DNA of 64,000 bases. Origin: Bombus terrestris (taxonomy: Eukaryota > Arthropoda > Insecta > Hymenoptera > Apidae). The number at the start of each line of letters is the position of its first letter. Position 1 is the first letter of the stretch. The translations under genes and the position numbers were made by a program. The DNA lies in contig NC_063285.1 of the NCBI RefSeq assembly GCF_910591885.1, positions 11,379,395 through 11,443,394 on the forward strand, written 5' to 3'. The notes below the pieces were generated by a model. That model was not told where the DNA came from. It did no database searches and saw only the letters and a program-made list of their open reading frames with translations. Below, piece after piece: positions 1 through 12,638 of the stretch.

Positions 1-1042
1 ATTACACCAATTATCTTACGTTTTCACCACGAATCATAATATGTCTATTATCTAATTGCACATCAGGAAGAGCTTCTTCGTTTAAAATGGAATCTGCACC
101 ACCAGGAGGAGATGTTCCTATTAATCTCCAATAATCAACATGTAATTCATGTCCATTCGGAGCCTAGGAAGGATAAGAAACATAGAAATTTGAGAAGCTC
201 TTGTCAAAATTACATCTGGTATCATACATTTTTTCCCTCTGGTACGATCTTGAGAGTTCCAAATATTTCAATGGAAGCTTCTGTGGATAAGGTCAATGCA
301 TTGTACGTTTGGCATAAAATATTGCTAAGTACACATTGTAGAAAGCCTGTTCCATCTCTCAATGTAATAAACATAAGTGCTCTCCCTAAAAAGGTGTGAG
401 ATATTAATGTTAAGTTAGTAGGTACAAAGTGAATACATAATTTAAAATTTAGGTTACAAATATATATATTATACCCTGACGTCTAAGCCTATGCACCCAT
501 CCAAAAAGTTTTACTCGTTGATCTCGATGATAGATACTATCTCGAATTTTTATACAAATTGCAGGTGGCAAAGTGGTATCTTCTTGAATTATAATTGTTT
601 TAGCTTCTTCCAAGTTCTTCAATCTTTTCTCTTCATCTTCTAATAACTTCTTTTGTTTGTCTTCATTCTTATATTCATTCCTTGCCCAAATTTTTTGTGC
701 TTTTTTAAATTGTGATTTCGATACTATCACATATTTTTTTCCATCCTCGTTAGAATCTTGATAAAATGGTGGAAATGGCTCTTTTCCTACATAACGCATT
801 GCTCTTAAAATCGTTTTAAAAGGATTAGTGTCAGTACCATTGCCAGTCTCATCGTTCCCATACTTTTGAGAAGTATAAATTGCATCTGAAAGAAAATTGT
901 AAAACTTCTTTATTCCTTCATAGAAAAATAATATATATATTAAAGATAATTTAAATTTTATTAAAACCTTTTATTTTTGAGAAATTATAAAAACATATGC
1001 AATTTTACCTAATAATGATTTAGAAGACTCCATCACTGGCAT
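1..1042 (-). CDS. NARS1: Asparagine--tRNA ligase, cytoplasmic (5' part, cut by window edge)
   Basis: Class II aminoacyl-tRNA synthetase that charges tRNA-Asn in the cytosol. Four coding exons are readable on the minus strand: 1042-1009, 885-475, 385-228 and 163-20, with phase kept at each junction and a GTAAG donor after the last one. The product starts MPVMESS. It then has the eukaryote-specific N-terminal extension (GKEPFPPFYQDS, a lysine-rich coiled stretch, KNLEEAKTI). This leads into the anticodon-binding OB fold (RVKLFGWVHRLRRQG, LRDGTGFLQCVL, GGADSILNEE, VQLDNRHIMIRGEN). This order and spacing match animal cytoplasmic AsnRS closely. The catalytic domain lies beyond base 1, so the class II motifs cannot be checked. 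The start ATG at 1042 is the first in a short exon. Its 5' side faces TBP, so the two genes are divergent. Confidence 0.95.
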
Positions 1043-2896
1043 ATTACTTCTTCTTAATGACTTTTCCCTTGTATTTTATTATCTTTGCTTTCAATTTATT
1101 AATTATAGTACAGTTGCGTTTTAATCTATGAAAATTAGAAGATTTATAGTAATTACATATCTGAACTTTTCTATGTGTGTTAGTTTAGTCTCAGTAGAAC
1201 TAGTAACAATACATGTGCTGTACAAGTAAATAAGTATGTTTGTTATCATCTATACCTGATACAACGTGCATTTTATAATTTCTAGTAAAAATCTTTAGTT
1301 TTACTCATTCGTGGTACACCATATGCTTTTACATATATACATACAAATATAAATCATTTATATACGTATATATTATATGTATGATTAATACGAATGATCA
1401 CAAGGTGGCTACCTAGGTACTTACTGTTAGATAGTAACGTGGCACAACGTCGCAACGCAACTCACATTTATGTAATATCTATAATTTGTATGATTTGATT
1501 AAAAGGCTAAATTTTAGTTTAGGGGACGAAACATTATTGAACCGTTCTCTTTGCAATCCTGTATTTACCGACGTGACGATTCGACCTAAAAAAAATAAGT
1601 TTTAAGATGCGAAATCCAGTGGTTCAAAGATTAAGCGTACACAAAGTCGAGAATTTTTATCGTATTTGGCAGGTTACTTCGATGCTATATTGACTTCTAG
1701 CTATCATCTGACTGGTCCACACAAATGAGTATTGAATTTAAGTTCGCTGGAAATTATCTTGATCGGGGTAATCAGCCGTTTTGAGGCGACTGGAGAGTAA
1801 CGAATATCCCAAACCTAATCTAATACCGTGTCTGTTTAAATGTTATAGATAAAGATATGTAAAAAATTAAGCGAGAACCTGTTAATAATAACAGGAAAAA
1901 ATATCTATACAAGCCCATTTATTTCCTTATTTATTTCCTTTAATCGTTATTTTATAAATTCGGCAAAGCTGTTGAACAGGTAACTCCTCACCGATTCTAA
2001 TGTCTTTGCGATATATCCTCAAGGTTAGGGTTTCATCAAAGTCAAGGTTTGATACCATAGCTATGTACTTTCTGTCTATATTTTATATAAAATTGTATAT
2101 TAGAACTTATCCGTGAACTCAGAATATCTCAACGTCAATAGATTTAAATCGCCCATTTCTTAAACCGCCCTTACACAGCCCGCAACATTTAAACAGTTTA
2201 ACTCTGCCTACTTCTTTCCATTATTAATTCATTTGCACCGTATAATTATGTGTAGTTATATACTAATACTAACCCTTAACTTATGAATTTCCTTCAGACT
2301 TGCGGTTTTGCAATTTGTTTCCATAAAACTTTAATTTATTTTCATTCTTATGAAAGGATTACATTATGTTGCTAGCGCCATTTACGCTCCCCGCGCCATT
2401 ACGCAGGGATAATTCGAAGCAGGGAAAAGCGTTGTAATTGGGCGATCGTAGCACCTCCCTACTAATCATTGCGAATTAATTTCGAAAAAAGAAACTGATC
2501 TCTGTTAGTGGCGAGAAAAATTCAAACCTACCTTAACAGTTACAAATCTATGGTAAACTTTAAATTAAGTAGTTGTAAACAAACAAGAATGAGTAAGAAA
2601 TAAGAATAAGAACAGGGATACAATAAAAATTTGAATTTATTTCTGTATAAGGAGTTTATATACTAATTTTTTCATCAAGTATAATGACAAAAATTCAAAG
2701 TATTATTTATCGAAGAACATAACCTATGAATATAATGGTTTAAGATTTTTTTTAAGATATGAGCATCATTGATATTATAGAAGTATACTGCACGTTTACG
2801 AATCTTCAGCAATTATTTGTCTACCTATAAGTTATTCCAACATTTTTTGGAGTTACGTATTTGCTATTGTTGTATTTTCCAACGTAAAAGAAAAAA
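1043..2896. other. Intergenic, NARS1/TBP divergent region
   Basis: About 1.85 kb between two divergent gene starts. It must hold both promoters and 5' UTRs. The stretch around 2360-2480 is less AT-rich than its surroundings and may be promoter-proximal. No coding exon, RNA gene or clear repeat was seen. Confidence 0.5.
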
Positions 2897-4161
2897 ATGG
2901 ATCAGATGTTGCCTAGTCCCGGATTTAGCATACCAAGCATTGGTACTCCTTTACATCAGCCAGAGGAGGATCAGCAAATTTTGCCTAATGCGTTACAACA
3001 ACAGCAACAGCAACAATCGCAGCAACCACAACAACCACAACAACAATATCAATTACAACAATTGCATGCTATGAGTCCAAACATCCAAAGTGGAATGCTT
3101 ATGATTGGGACGCCACAAAAAACTATGCATGCCTATGCAACAGCACCTACATTTGCAACACCACAAAGTCTTATGCAACCACAAACACCGGTATGATTAA
3201 AATATAATCATTGAAAATTTATTGAATGCTATCTGTAATACTAATTTAAAAAATATTATATTCTTTATAGCAAAATATGATGTCTCCACATCTACAAAAT
3301 AGTAATCATATAGCTCCTCCGTCTATAGCGCCGTCTACTCCTGGTCCTATGACACCTATGACACCAGCTTCTGCAGATCCAGCAATACTACCACAACTTC
3401 AGTTAGTAAAAACATTAATTTACAATGAAAAATATTTAGTATGTTCTATTTGTGTTACAGGAATATTGTTTCTACAGTTAATTTAAACTGCAAGTTAGAT
3501 TTAAAAAAAATAGCTCTTCATGCTAGAAATGCAGAATATAATCCAAAGAGATTTGCCGCAGTTATTATGAGGATAAGGGAACCAAGAACTACTGCTTTAA
3601 TATTTAGTAGTGGAAAAATGGTTTGCACTGGAGCAAAAAGTGAAGAAGATTCTCGATTGGCTGCAAGAAAGTATGCCAGAATTATTCAAAAGCTTGGTTT
3701 TCCTGTTAGTAAATATCCTAAGATATATCATTTATTTTTTATCAATTATTATTAATTTAATCTATTTTGGATAAAGGCAAAATTTCTTGATTTCAAAATA
3801 CAAAATATGGTAGGCAGCTGTGATGTGAAATTTCCAATTAGATTAGAAGGATTAGTACTTACGCATGGACAATTCTCTTCATATGAACCAGAACTCTTCC
3901 CTGGACTAATATATCGTATGGTTAAACCCAGAATTGTTTTACTGATATTTGTTTCAGGAAAAGTAGTTTTAACAGGTTAGTAATTATTGTATATTTATTA
4001 GGTGGAGATTTTGTATATATTAATAATTCATTCTCCAAACTATTTTCTATATTTCTTTTAACTTTCTTACTATCATTTGAATAGGAGCAAAAGTTAGGCA
4101 GGAGATCTATGAAGCATTTGATAATATCTATCCCATTTTGAAGAGTTTTAAAAAGCAGTGA
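2897..4161 (+). CDS. Tbp: TATA-box-binding protein
   Basis: General transcription factor and TFIID subunit that bends TATA DNA; also used by RNA polymerases I and III. Five coding exons: 2897-3190, 3271-3401, 3461-3704, 3777-3975 and 4085-4161, giving 314 residues with phase kept throughout. The N-terminal half is variable: MDQMLPSPGF, a glutamine-rich run at residues about 35-55, and PMTPMTPASADP just before the core. The C-terminal saddle has both direct repeats: repeat 1 with STVNL, IALHARNAEYNPKRFAAVIM and FSSGKMVCTGAKSEEDSRLAARKYAR; repeat 2 with FLDFKIQNMVGSCDVKFPIR, FSSYEPELFPGLIYRM, FVSGKVVLTGAK and EIYEAFDNIYPIL. Small changes from the usual insect core include VNLNCKLDLKK and IALHAR. 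Three of four donors are GTTAGT. The ATG at 2897 begins the conserved MDQMLPSP start. Confidence 0.98.
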
Positions 4162-4905
4162 ATTTATTTTTCTTTAAAACCGTTAATATTATGTGTTACA
4201 TGGGTAAAACTGAGGTAAGCTATTTTAGTTTTTATGTGAAAGACTAATAAGATAAACTTTTTCTATGTATTTCTATGATGTTAAAAGATTTAAAAAATGA
4301 TTAAAATATGTAGTGAAATATATATTTAAAGATATGAAATGAACGAATTAAAGAATATTTTTGTTAAAATAATTATTTAAGGAAAAGTTAAATATTTATC
4401 AATCAAAGCTTTATTAGACAACATTTAAAAGCAGGATCTTCAAAATTTATCCTCATGGAATAACCTGAGAAAATACCGACCACTTAGGAAGTAAAGTGTC
4501 TTCTCGATAACATGGTGCCTTGATCGAGAGGTAGTTATTGCTATACAGTTTGATTTTTAACTTATATATTTATATAATGTATATATTATTGGTGTAAAAC
4601 AAATTTTATTTTATTTAATGCACTAAGTATAGTTCCAATTAAATAGAGATGGCTAATATTTTATTATATGCAAATAACAGCGAAGAAAGGTATTTATACG
4701 ATTATCTATATCCTTAAATATGTTCATAACTCTGTAAAAATTAGATGACGTTTTGATGTATTGTAATATTGGATTAGGTATTTAAATGCCAGATAAGAAT
4801 TATATAAATATTCAAGTATATATATTATACAACTTTTTTATTATAGAAATATATATTTAAATACAACACAAAATTGTTTCTTAATTAAGTATTTTACTAT
4901 TTTGT
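4162..4905. other. Convergent 3' region, TBP/EXOSC6
   Basis: About 740 AT-rich bases between two converging stop codons. They hold both 3' UTRs. A minus-strand AATAAA at 4837-4842, about 65 bases past the EXOSC6 stop, is a likely poly(A) signal. No gene was seen. Confidence 0.5.
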
Positions 4906-6963
4906 TTAATTATGTAGTTTCATAATAGTTTTTACTAAACATTGTTGAAGTACAGGACAAATATCTTTATTAGCTGCTGTTAAAATTTCTGTTGCTTGTA
5001 CAACAGAATTTGTGTTAATACTGCCAATTAAAAATACTTCAGATATTTGATTATGTTGTGGAAGACTAGCTAATGTAATTATCCCATGATTAAAATCGCC
5101 TTGGTTATCTGGTTGTGTATTGCATATTGCTTCTTCTATGTCCGTAGGATCCATTAAGTAATGATTATCATATATACCCTGTATTTTTGTTAAAATTAAT
5201 AGTTAAAACACAGACAATAAAACAAAGTAATTGATGAAAAAATTGTAATCTTAGTAGTAATTTTTTGAATGATATTACTTACTATAGTAGAAGCTGTAAC
5301 TAAACCAAACATAGGAACACCTGCATTAGCTAAAGCAGTACTAGCAGCCATAATTGCAGCTGCTAATGAAGAACCAGCATTATCCAGGACCATTACATAT
5401 ACATCTACTTGAAAATTAGGAAATTCATGCTGAAAGAGCCGTATTATATTTCAATTTATCATATGCACAATATATTCATATTTTATTTTAAAAAATGCAA
5501 TCTTCTATTTTTAATACCAGGAATGAGTGAAAATATTTGATACATACTGTAATCATAATATTTTCTTTATGAATACTGAATCATAATATATGGAAAAAAT
5601 TAACTAGATTCTGAGAAAATATAAAACATAAAATAAATTAAATAAATAAAAATAAATTGGTTTTATATATATTGATTTTACTTAAGATAAATAATTTTTT
5701 AAAAAGTAAGTTACTATGTACATAACTGAACCCATTTTAAATTAGATTGCAAACTTTAGTCTTAATTCTATTAGAACAAGATAAATGACATTTCTATCAG
5801 TAATTATATCAATTTGTAACAGTTATTACATGCATAATTCTATGTTAAAAAAATAATATAAATTTATAAAATTTTATAATTGCATAATCAATAGAATGTT
5901 TTACACATATATCTTACTTATGTTTTTTTATCTTAAATTACTAATAAGACTAATAATATATATACATATATTTACCAAGCACACAGCTGGTTCTAATGCC
6001 CTCTGTAAAATTAAGCTATATTGTTTTTCTTCTGCATTTTGCTGATGAACTTTTCGTTTTTGACAAGAGAATGGTGCAAATTTAAATTCACAATAAATTT
6101 CTCCTTGTGCGTAGTAGCTATTCTTGTTTGATACCTCCCTAGGATCAAACACCGAACAAACTACTTTTGTATTTCCCAATTCTATATATGCAGAACCTTT
6201 GGCTTGACTAACTATACCTGCTTTTAAAACTGTAAAAATAAAAACGTAAACAATTACTTTTATATTGTCTACTTGCATATATTTATCGGTAATGTAAAAA
6301 GTAATAGCCAGCAATTTAGTCAATATCTTCGAATTTTTCTAACTTTAATATATTAAGATCTAAATAAGCAAATATCACAAGAAAAGTGTCGCAAACAATT
6401 ATAAGTGCTCTTAATTGTAAATTAAAACTAGATCTAAACCTAATTTAAATCTAAGACATACCGTATATTAAATTTTGTAATTTCACGATTCGTTCACTAA
6501 ATCTAAGCGTAACCTTAGCCTAAACCGCACAAATAATGAGTTAGAGTTTTACCATGCTCTAAGTCTATACCACAGCTATTTTGTTAACAAATATTTTATT
6601 AAACTTTCTTTCTAACTGTTTACTATTTACATTCATTCACTTAATTTGCATTTATATGGTTAGGTTTAGTTTTAATTTAACATTAAAAATATCTATAAGT
6701 GTTTGTAACATTTCCTTTTTAATAATATTTTGACTTTTTAAATAACCCTTTCCATATTAAAGTATAGAAAAGATCGTAGATACCGATCAAATTATGATGT
6801 AATTCACAGTCTTACATATTTTTCGCATTTCATTGTTGGTCCGTTTATCACTTCTTTCACTAAGATCGTATTTTACTTCGTCACTTTTTTCATCGACATC
6901 AGAGTAAATATGATAAGGCACAGTTACTTCTGGACCATTAAGTCGTTTTTGATCGATAGGCAT
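4906..6963 (-). CDS. Mtr3: Exosome complex component MTR3 (EXOSC6), RNase PH-like
   Basis: Subunit of the six-member RNase PH-like ring of the RNA exosome, which processes and degrades RNA in nucleus and cytoplasm. Four coding exons on the minus strand: 6963-6816, 6229-5976, 5429-5283 and 5178-4906, giving 273 residues, close to the human length of about 272. The protein starts MPIDQKRLNGPE. The RNase PH fold is clear: KAGIVSQAKGSAYIELGNTK, VCSVFDPRE, GEIYCEFKFAPFSC, then RALEPAVCL, HEFPNFQVDVYVMVLDNAGS, AAIMAASTALANAGVPMFGLV, and a C-terminal GIITLASLPQHNQISEVFLIGS block. The RALEPAV and FAPFSC wording separates MTR3 from RRP41 and RRP46. The animal ring is not catalytic, so loss of phosphorolytic residues is expected. 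The gene is divergent from NDUFS4. Confidence 0.95.
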
Positions 6964-8012
6964 TTTTAATGAATAGAATAGTTATTGTTTTTATTAAAAC
7001 ACTTTTGACCAGTAGAAACGAAATAGAAATAACACTTAAACACAGTTTATTTCAAAGTTAAAAAATTATTAAGCTCTTAATATCCGATTCATAAATAGTT
7101 GGTTCTAATCCTACTTATTATGTTCAAGTGCTTTTTTTGGATTTTTGATTTTCGCGAACCACGTTCTTCTATTCCCTTCGTTATTCTCGACTCCTCTGTA
7201 CACCATTCGTATTGTCTGTCCTTGTCGCATAGTATCGCCCTTTCTGTTAAGAACCATTCCTATGTCAACTCATGTCACAAATGTATCGCACTCTTTATTA
7301 GACACAGTATATACAACTGTCCTTGTCATACAATAATGCGTTCTTTGTCCTATGGACAAATCATGTGCTGACATCTATCAAAGGCGGAAGGAACAGCGAC
7401 ATAGAGAATGTGAGGACAGATGGCACTACATGGTTTGTCCATAGACAAAGAAAGCGATAATGTTCAAAAACGACGCGTAATCTCGTGTTAAAAGTGAGCA
7501 GTAATGTGCAACAAGTACAAGTTTATAAATCAATTGCATCTTCCAAATGCATCAATTGCGATCCTATCATCCTAATTAGATCCTGAACTTTACCATTATA
7601 CTCCTTTTAAGCGTAAAAGGTGTAAATGAAGAGTCATAAACTATTTTCAGTAGATCAAAACATTAACTGGTACAGACGATGACCATTAAACAATTTCAGT
7701 AATTTTAATAATACTAAATAAATTTTTTTTATTAATATTAACCAAAAAAAGATTGCAGTAGTTACGTTCAAGATATACCAATGTATCTCTATTGTAACAA
7801 GAGCTGCAGATTGTTAATTCCTAAAATATTGCATGAAACACGACTATTAATTTATATTAGTTTTAATTAAATGCGTGTACAATAATTATATTGTAAAAAT
7901 AAGTATGAATCATACATTATTTATATAATTTCATAAATTCAATCAATAAATAAGTTTTCTTAAAAAGCGAATTTGAAAACGTGAGACGTAGGACACAAAA
8001 GAGCGTCGAATA
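6964..8012. other. Intergenic, EXOSC6/NDUFS4 divergent region
   Basis: AT-rich DNA between divergent gene starts. It contains a hairpin-forming inverted repeat at 7341-7452 and otherwise no gene. Short open frames at 7099-7371 lack splice or protein-family support. Confidence 0.5.
7341..7452. repeat. Imperfect palindrome, about 112 bases
   Basis: The left arm at 7341-7366 (TTCTTTGTCCTATGGACAAA...) and right arm at 7428-7452 are near-exact inverted copies. The match continues inward (catgtgctgacatct against agatggcactacatg). Each arm is itself partly self-complementary around TTTGTCC/GGACAAA. It may be a small MITE or a structured regulatory element. Confidence 0.7.
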
Positions 8013-8283
8013 TCACGTCTGTTCTGTACCTCTAGTCGTCGGTGCTTCTACTTGTAATTTCAATTCGTCATTCGTAACTATATGTACATTTCTATTGCGC
8101 ATCTCCTGAAATGGGGTCAATAGAGTCAAGTGAAATTGATATCAGAAATGATCTATCAATGCACAAAAGTACTATTGTCTTTTAATGTTAAATGATATTG
8201 AAGTACAGTATTTTTATAATATCGTAGTGCGAAGTATTTTTATAAAATTACAAATATTTATTGCATACTACTATTTTTTGCAT
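8013..8283 (-). CDS. Possible two-exon short protein, unrecognised
   Basis: I do not recognise a function. Exon 8105-8013 follows a good acceptor (CCCATTTCAG) and reads EMRNRNVHIVTNDELKLQVE, then a short hydrophilic tail to a TGA. A mini-exon at 8283-8269 (MQKIV) followed by GTATGC joins in phase 0, giving 35 residues. Codon content is balanced, and this block is less AT-rich than its surroundings. It lies about 100 bases upstream of the divergent NDUFS4 start. It could instead be a chance open frame or a 5' regulatory stretch. Confidence 0.3.
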
Positions 8284-8379
8284 ATGTTAACGCATGCGTA
8301 AAAACTCAATACTCAACAAGAAGTTAGCCGAACTACTATAGTAATATTGAGTGTATCACCTTAACCTGCATCATTCAAA

Positions 8380-9190
8380 ATGGCACTTCGTATATTATCG
8401 TTATTATCTCCAGGCAGTAATTCTACAAGATATGGGTTGGTTGTGTTCCATGATGTTCCCTCTTTTGTTTCCTTTTTTGTTGAAAATAAGAAAATTAAAA
8501 AGAATTATATGTAATAACATTTTATAATTACATCTACACCTAAATATAATCTTACAATTACTTGGGAAAACTTGGAAAAAAACAAAATCAATCTTTTTTA
8601 ATTTGGTTTACAGATTAACAAGAAGATTTTTCGCAAATACAGGTACAGACACTAAACCAAAAAGTGAAATAACAGTATCAAAAAGACTCAGAACTGATTT
8701 GATACCTGAAGAAGAACTGTTGGCTCAAAAAGCTAGGGAAGAAGCATTAATTGTTGTATCAGAGTGTGAAGATGTTGGTAGTTGTTCAGGAGTTGCAGAA
8801 ACTCATATAAAGACTCGTAGAGTACGTATTTATTGTCCTGCAAAAAATGCTATGCAATCTGGAACAAATAACATAAATTACTGGCAATTGGACTTTGATA
8901 CACGTGAACGTTGGGAGAATCCTCTCATGGGATGGACTTCCACGTAAGTATAATATAATATATTAAACTTTACTTATAGAAACTTTAATTAATGATACAT
9001 TTTGTTTCATAGTGGAGACCCTTTGTCTAATGTTCAGGTAGCATTTACTACAAAGGAAGAAGCTATTGCACACTGTAATAAAATGGGATGGAAATATTAT
9101 ATTCAGAAACCAAATGTTAATAGTCCCAAGCCTCGTAGTTATGGTACCAACTTTTCATGGAACAAGCGTACTAGAGTTTCGACCAAATAA
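8380..9190 (+). CDS. NDUFS4: NADH dehydrogenase [ubiquinone] iron-sulfur protein 4, mitochondrial
   Basis: Accessory subunit of mitochondrial complex I (18 kDa, AQDQ type), which stabilises the junction of the N module with the rest of the peripheral arm. Three coding exons: 8380-8435, 8614-8943 and 9013-9190, giving 187 residues. The first exon and start of the second give an arginine-rich, hydroxylated leader suited to mitochondrial import (MALRILSLLSPGSNSTRYG then LTRRFF). The family signature follows: TRRVRIYCPAKNAMQSGTNN, YWQLDFDTRERWENPLMGW, GDPLSNVQVAFTTKEEAIAH, the K/Y-rich GWKYYIQKP, and the terminal SYGTNFSWNKRTRVSTK. The first donor (GG|GTTGGT) is weak but the phase-2 join restores the frame exactly. 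An AATAAA at 9279-9284, about 90 bases after the stop, is a likely poly(A) signal. Confidence 0.96.
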
Positions 9191-12100
9191 AAATTTACTA
9201 GAGAATAATGATTATAGTTCAATGAATAGTTCCAAATTATTATATATTTAATTCTTGTATGTAAAGTTTTAGACCAGAAATAAATTTTTTTAGATTAACA
9301 TAACAGTAACATTACAATATTTAAACAAATGTCAATGATAAACTCCATAATTTATTTTTTAGCAATAGTTATATAATATCATTCATACATGGTTAACATT
9401 CTTATTATTCACCTGTTTTTTATTAGTATCGTTAGCATTTGTGTTATAATGTCAGATTTGATTAGACTGTATTTCAAAATTCAGTATTTGCTCGTATTAG
9501 CTTATAAACTATATCGAGCATTGTTAATATAATAAAGAGGAAGTACATTTGTACAAGTATATTATATATGTTAGAAGTTTAGAGAAGAAATTTGATTTAA
9601 ATACAAAAGTATGACTTAAATATATGCCAAATATGATTTAAAAGCATACTAAATTGAAATGCATAGTGTAATATTACTAATGAGTTTATGAAACAAATAA
9701 GAAAATAGAAATTTACATAAAATTTAACTGGAACTAATATATATATATAGATATATATATATATGGAAGAACAATGCTCGAGTCTTTGTTTATAAATTTA
9801 AATGACAAAACAGTCATTTTTGCAAACTAAAGGATCATTATACTATTTACAAGTTTGATGTAAAGGAACGTTTTACTGCTTTGTTTTTAATTTTTATCTG
9901 ATGAATCATTACAACACTAGTACAGAATTTTCTGCTCTGTCTGTTTGCTTGCTTCTTCGCCCCTCCCTCCGTCTAATCTTTATCTTTATATTTTGTCATA
10001 TTTCCATCATTGTTGAATGTTAGAACATGATCTATACTCTTTCATCTATAGTGAATTCCTAACAGCGTTATAATTTTAATTTTGTAATAAATTGAAATTA
10101 TTATTTATTAATAATAGAGTATTGACTGTTAAGAGTAAACGATATTGATTATTTTGAAATAGTTATACTAAGTTTTTTCAAAGTAAATTGCGTAAAATAG
10201 TGGAAGAATAGAAAAAAGCAATTTTCCTTCAAGACCTCGATTGTCATTAACCCTGTACTAATGGGTATCTCTTGTTTTAACATTATTACTTAAAAGATTT
10301 CTCATAACTATACGTTTTTTTCTTTTCGCCCGAATGAAAGAACATTCGATTTTTGTTGTTGTTTCATTGTATTGTGTGAACGATATTGTCACCTTGATGT
10401 ATTTTCCTGTCTTTTTTATATAAAAAAATGTGAGGAACGTTAAACTAATTGGAACTAACAATGAATTGCACGATCGATCGCACGTTCCAGCGTCGAAAGA
10501 AAAAGCTGATAGTTGCAGTAATAATTTATAGTTAGGTTAGTGCATCCTGACGGTGTATTTAAATATGTATAGGTTTGAGCAGGTGTTATTTTATCGAATT
10601 TTGTTCACACACACGCACGCAGCACGCAGACACGCAGAAAGGTTTATAATCTAAATAATTTCGGATCCCTGGTGGATATCCGAGCGTGATTGTACAATTT
10701 TTTGGAATTTAACTATCCGTTAGTTTTAAGATAGTCGCGTGTTATGTCCAGTCTCTTATTTTTTTGATATATTTATAATATTGTATGTAGTATCTAGACG
10801 TATCGCGCGTATAGGCGCCAATTATGAATAACATACAGTATAATTTATGCCTTTAATTGACATGATACATAGCTTTACAATGCGTGTCTTGGAAAGATCA
10901 CATTTTCGAATTAAATTATATTTTCGAAATATTAAATTTTTATCTTTAATCATATCTTTCTGTCTGGTTTACTTATCGACCTTTTTCTCAGTGATCCTTT
11001 ATACTTAATAACTATGTCTTATAGTCAACGCGCGAAGAAACAGATTTATCAAGCATTAAGCATTAAATGCTAAACTCTAAAAGTAACGTACGTTGTACGT
11101 TCTAACGAGAGATTTTTACGTAAATTTAGCTCGTACTGTTTTCATGTACGAACGCTTTGTAATATGAAAATCTAATATACATGTTTATATTTTTGTATAC
11201 ATATTATATTAACTCGCAATCGTTTTCTAATAATAGGCACTATAGGTCCACGAGAGGTCGTGACGTGTTAATGGCAACGTTTAATTTGTGAAAGGAAAAT
11301 ATGAAAATGTTAACGTGAACATCTATTGTTATAAGAATCAATAAATTGTGTGACTTTTTTAATTTTAGGGATTTGAATATTAAATAAACAAATAAATAAA
11401 TGAAGATGATCCAATAAGGTTACGCTAAAAATGTAACTAATTACTACAAAATTCGTTGTTCCTTTCTCTACGTGAATCTATTTAAAAAATTTTTTTCCCC
11501 ACTTCTTCCTTCTGCTCTTTCCTACCTCTCTCCTTTTCTGTCATTAAATATTTCTTAATTTTTAGTTCCATGTTGTACGGATGTTAGATGACATAGTTTT
11601 CTATGATTTTGTCACACAAATTTAGCATAACAAAGAAAAAATAAAATAAAAAATTATTTTTTACACATATTAATTTTATACTAATACGTGTACATATATA
11701 TACATACAACATTATATGATACACGTATATATACGTATGTATACATTACATATCGCTCATTTGCTGCAACAATGACAAAACAGAAAAAAGAAGAGTTTGA
11801 ATGTTTTAAATTGTTATAGTTTCATGATGATGCAACAGCGATAGCTATTAGTATAAATAACAGCGGATAACTGTTGCCCTGATGTGGTGAATTTTTGAAG
11901 TTAATTTATAAAATTCCAAAAGAGGTACATACAAGGAACAATTGCTTTTTCTGTATCAATAATTCAAGTTATTCAAGTGATGTCCTTGTGTAGTAAATGA
12001 GCGATATCTATAATACTCATCGTCGAAGATTTAAAAATTTCTTTCATACAAAGTACAGTTCTGAATATAATAGTCTTTAATAGTTAAACAGTAAAAACTG

Positions 12101-12515
12101 TTTATACTGTTTATTGTTTATACAATTTTATCCGGAAAAGAAAATAATTCTTTCTAGATTAGTATAAATTCATTGATAAATTCAGTTTCACGAATTTCAA
12201 TAAAATTATAAAAACAAATTGTATCATTGTTCTAAATATGTAGAAATTTTACTTTATTCGTTTATATTCATATTTATATCAATTTGTTAATTACTAAACT
12301 TATAAGATTTCTCTTCGAAGACAAGTATACATCGTTAGGTTTACATAAACCTTTTTCATGTTATAATTAGTTGAATGAAATGAATCAAAAAACAAAGATA
12401 TCTATAATACTGTCGTTTCTTGTACTTGACATACTGTATGTAGCTATATTTACTGGCTTGCTCTTGATTTGTTGTTTTTTAATTATATAGAAAATGGAAA
12501 GAAAAGCAATACATA

Positions 12516-12638
12516 CAGTATGTCCTGTTTAACTAGAAACGTTCAAATATCTGGAATTTACAAAGGAATAAAACATTTTCTCGTATCATTTGTATTTTTC
12601 CACATATTCGAGTGTTTTCAGCTAAACAGAACATACTG
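12516..12638. mobile_element. MITE-like element with about 38-base terminal inverted repeats
   Basis: The ends are CAGTATGTcCTGTTTAaCT... and, on the other strand, CAGTATGTtCTGTTTAgCT.... Similarity continues for about 38 bases (GAAAC.tTC.AATAT.TGGA). TA dinucleotides flank both ends, as for Tc1/mariner-type insertions. No transposase. A diverged relative occurs in a channel intron at about 19734-20440. Confidence 0.7.

Noticed and set aside
112..399. 95-codon plus-strand frame at the left edge
   Set aside because: Antisense of two AsnRS exons and the intron between them.
10258..10461. 67-codon minus-strand frame in the 5-kb gap
   Set aside because: K/R/F/I-rich chance frame with no supporting exon on either side.
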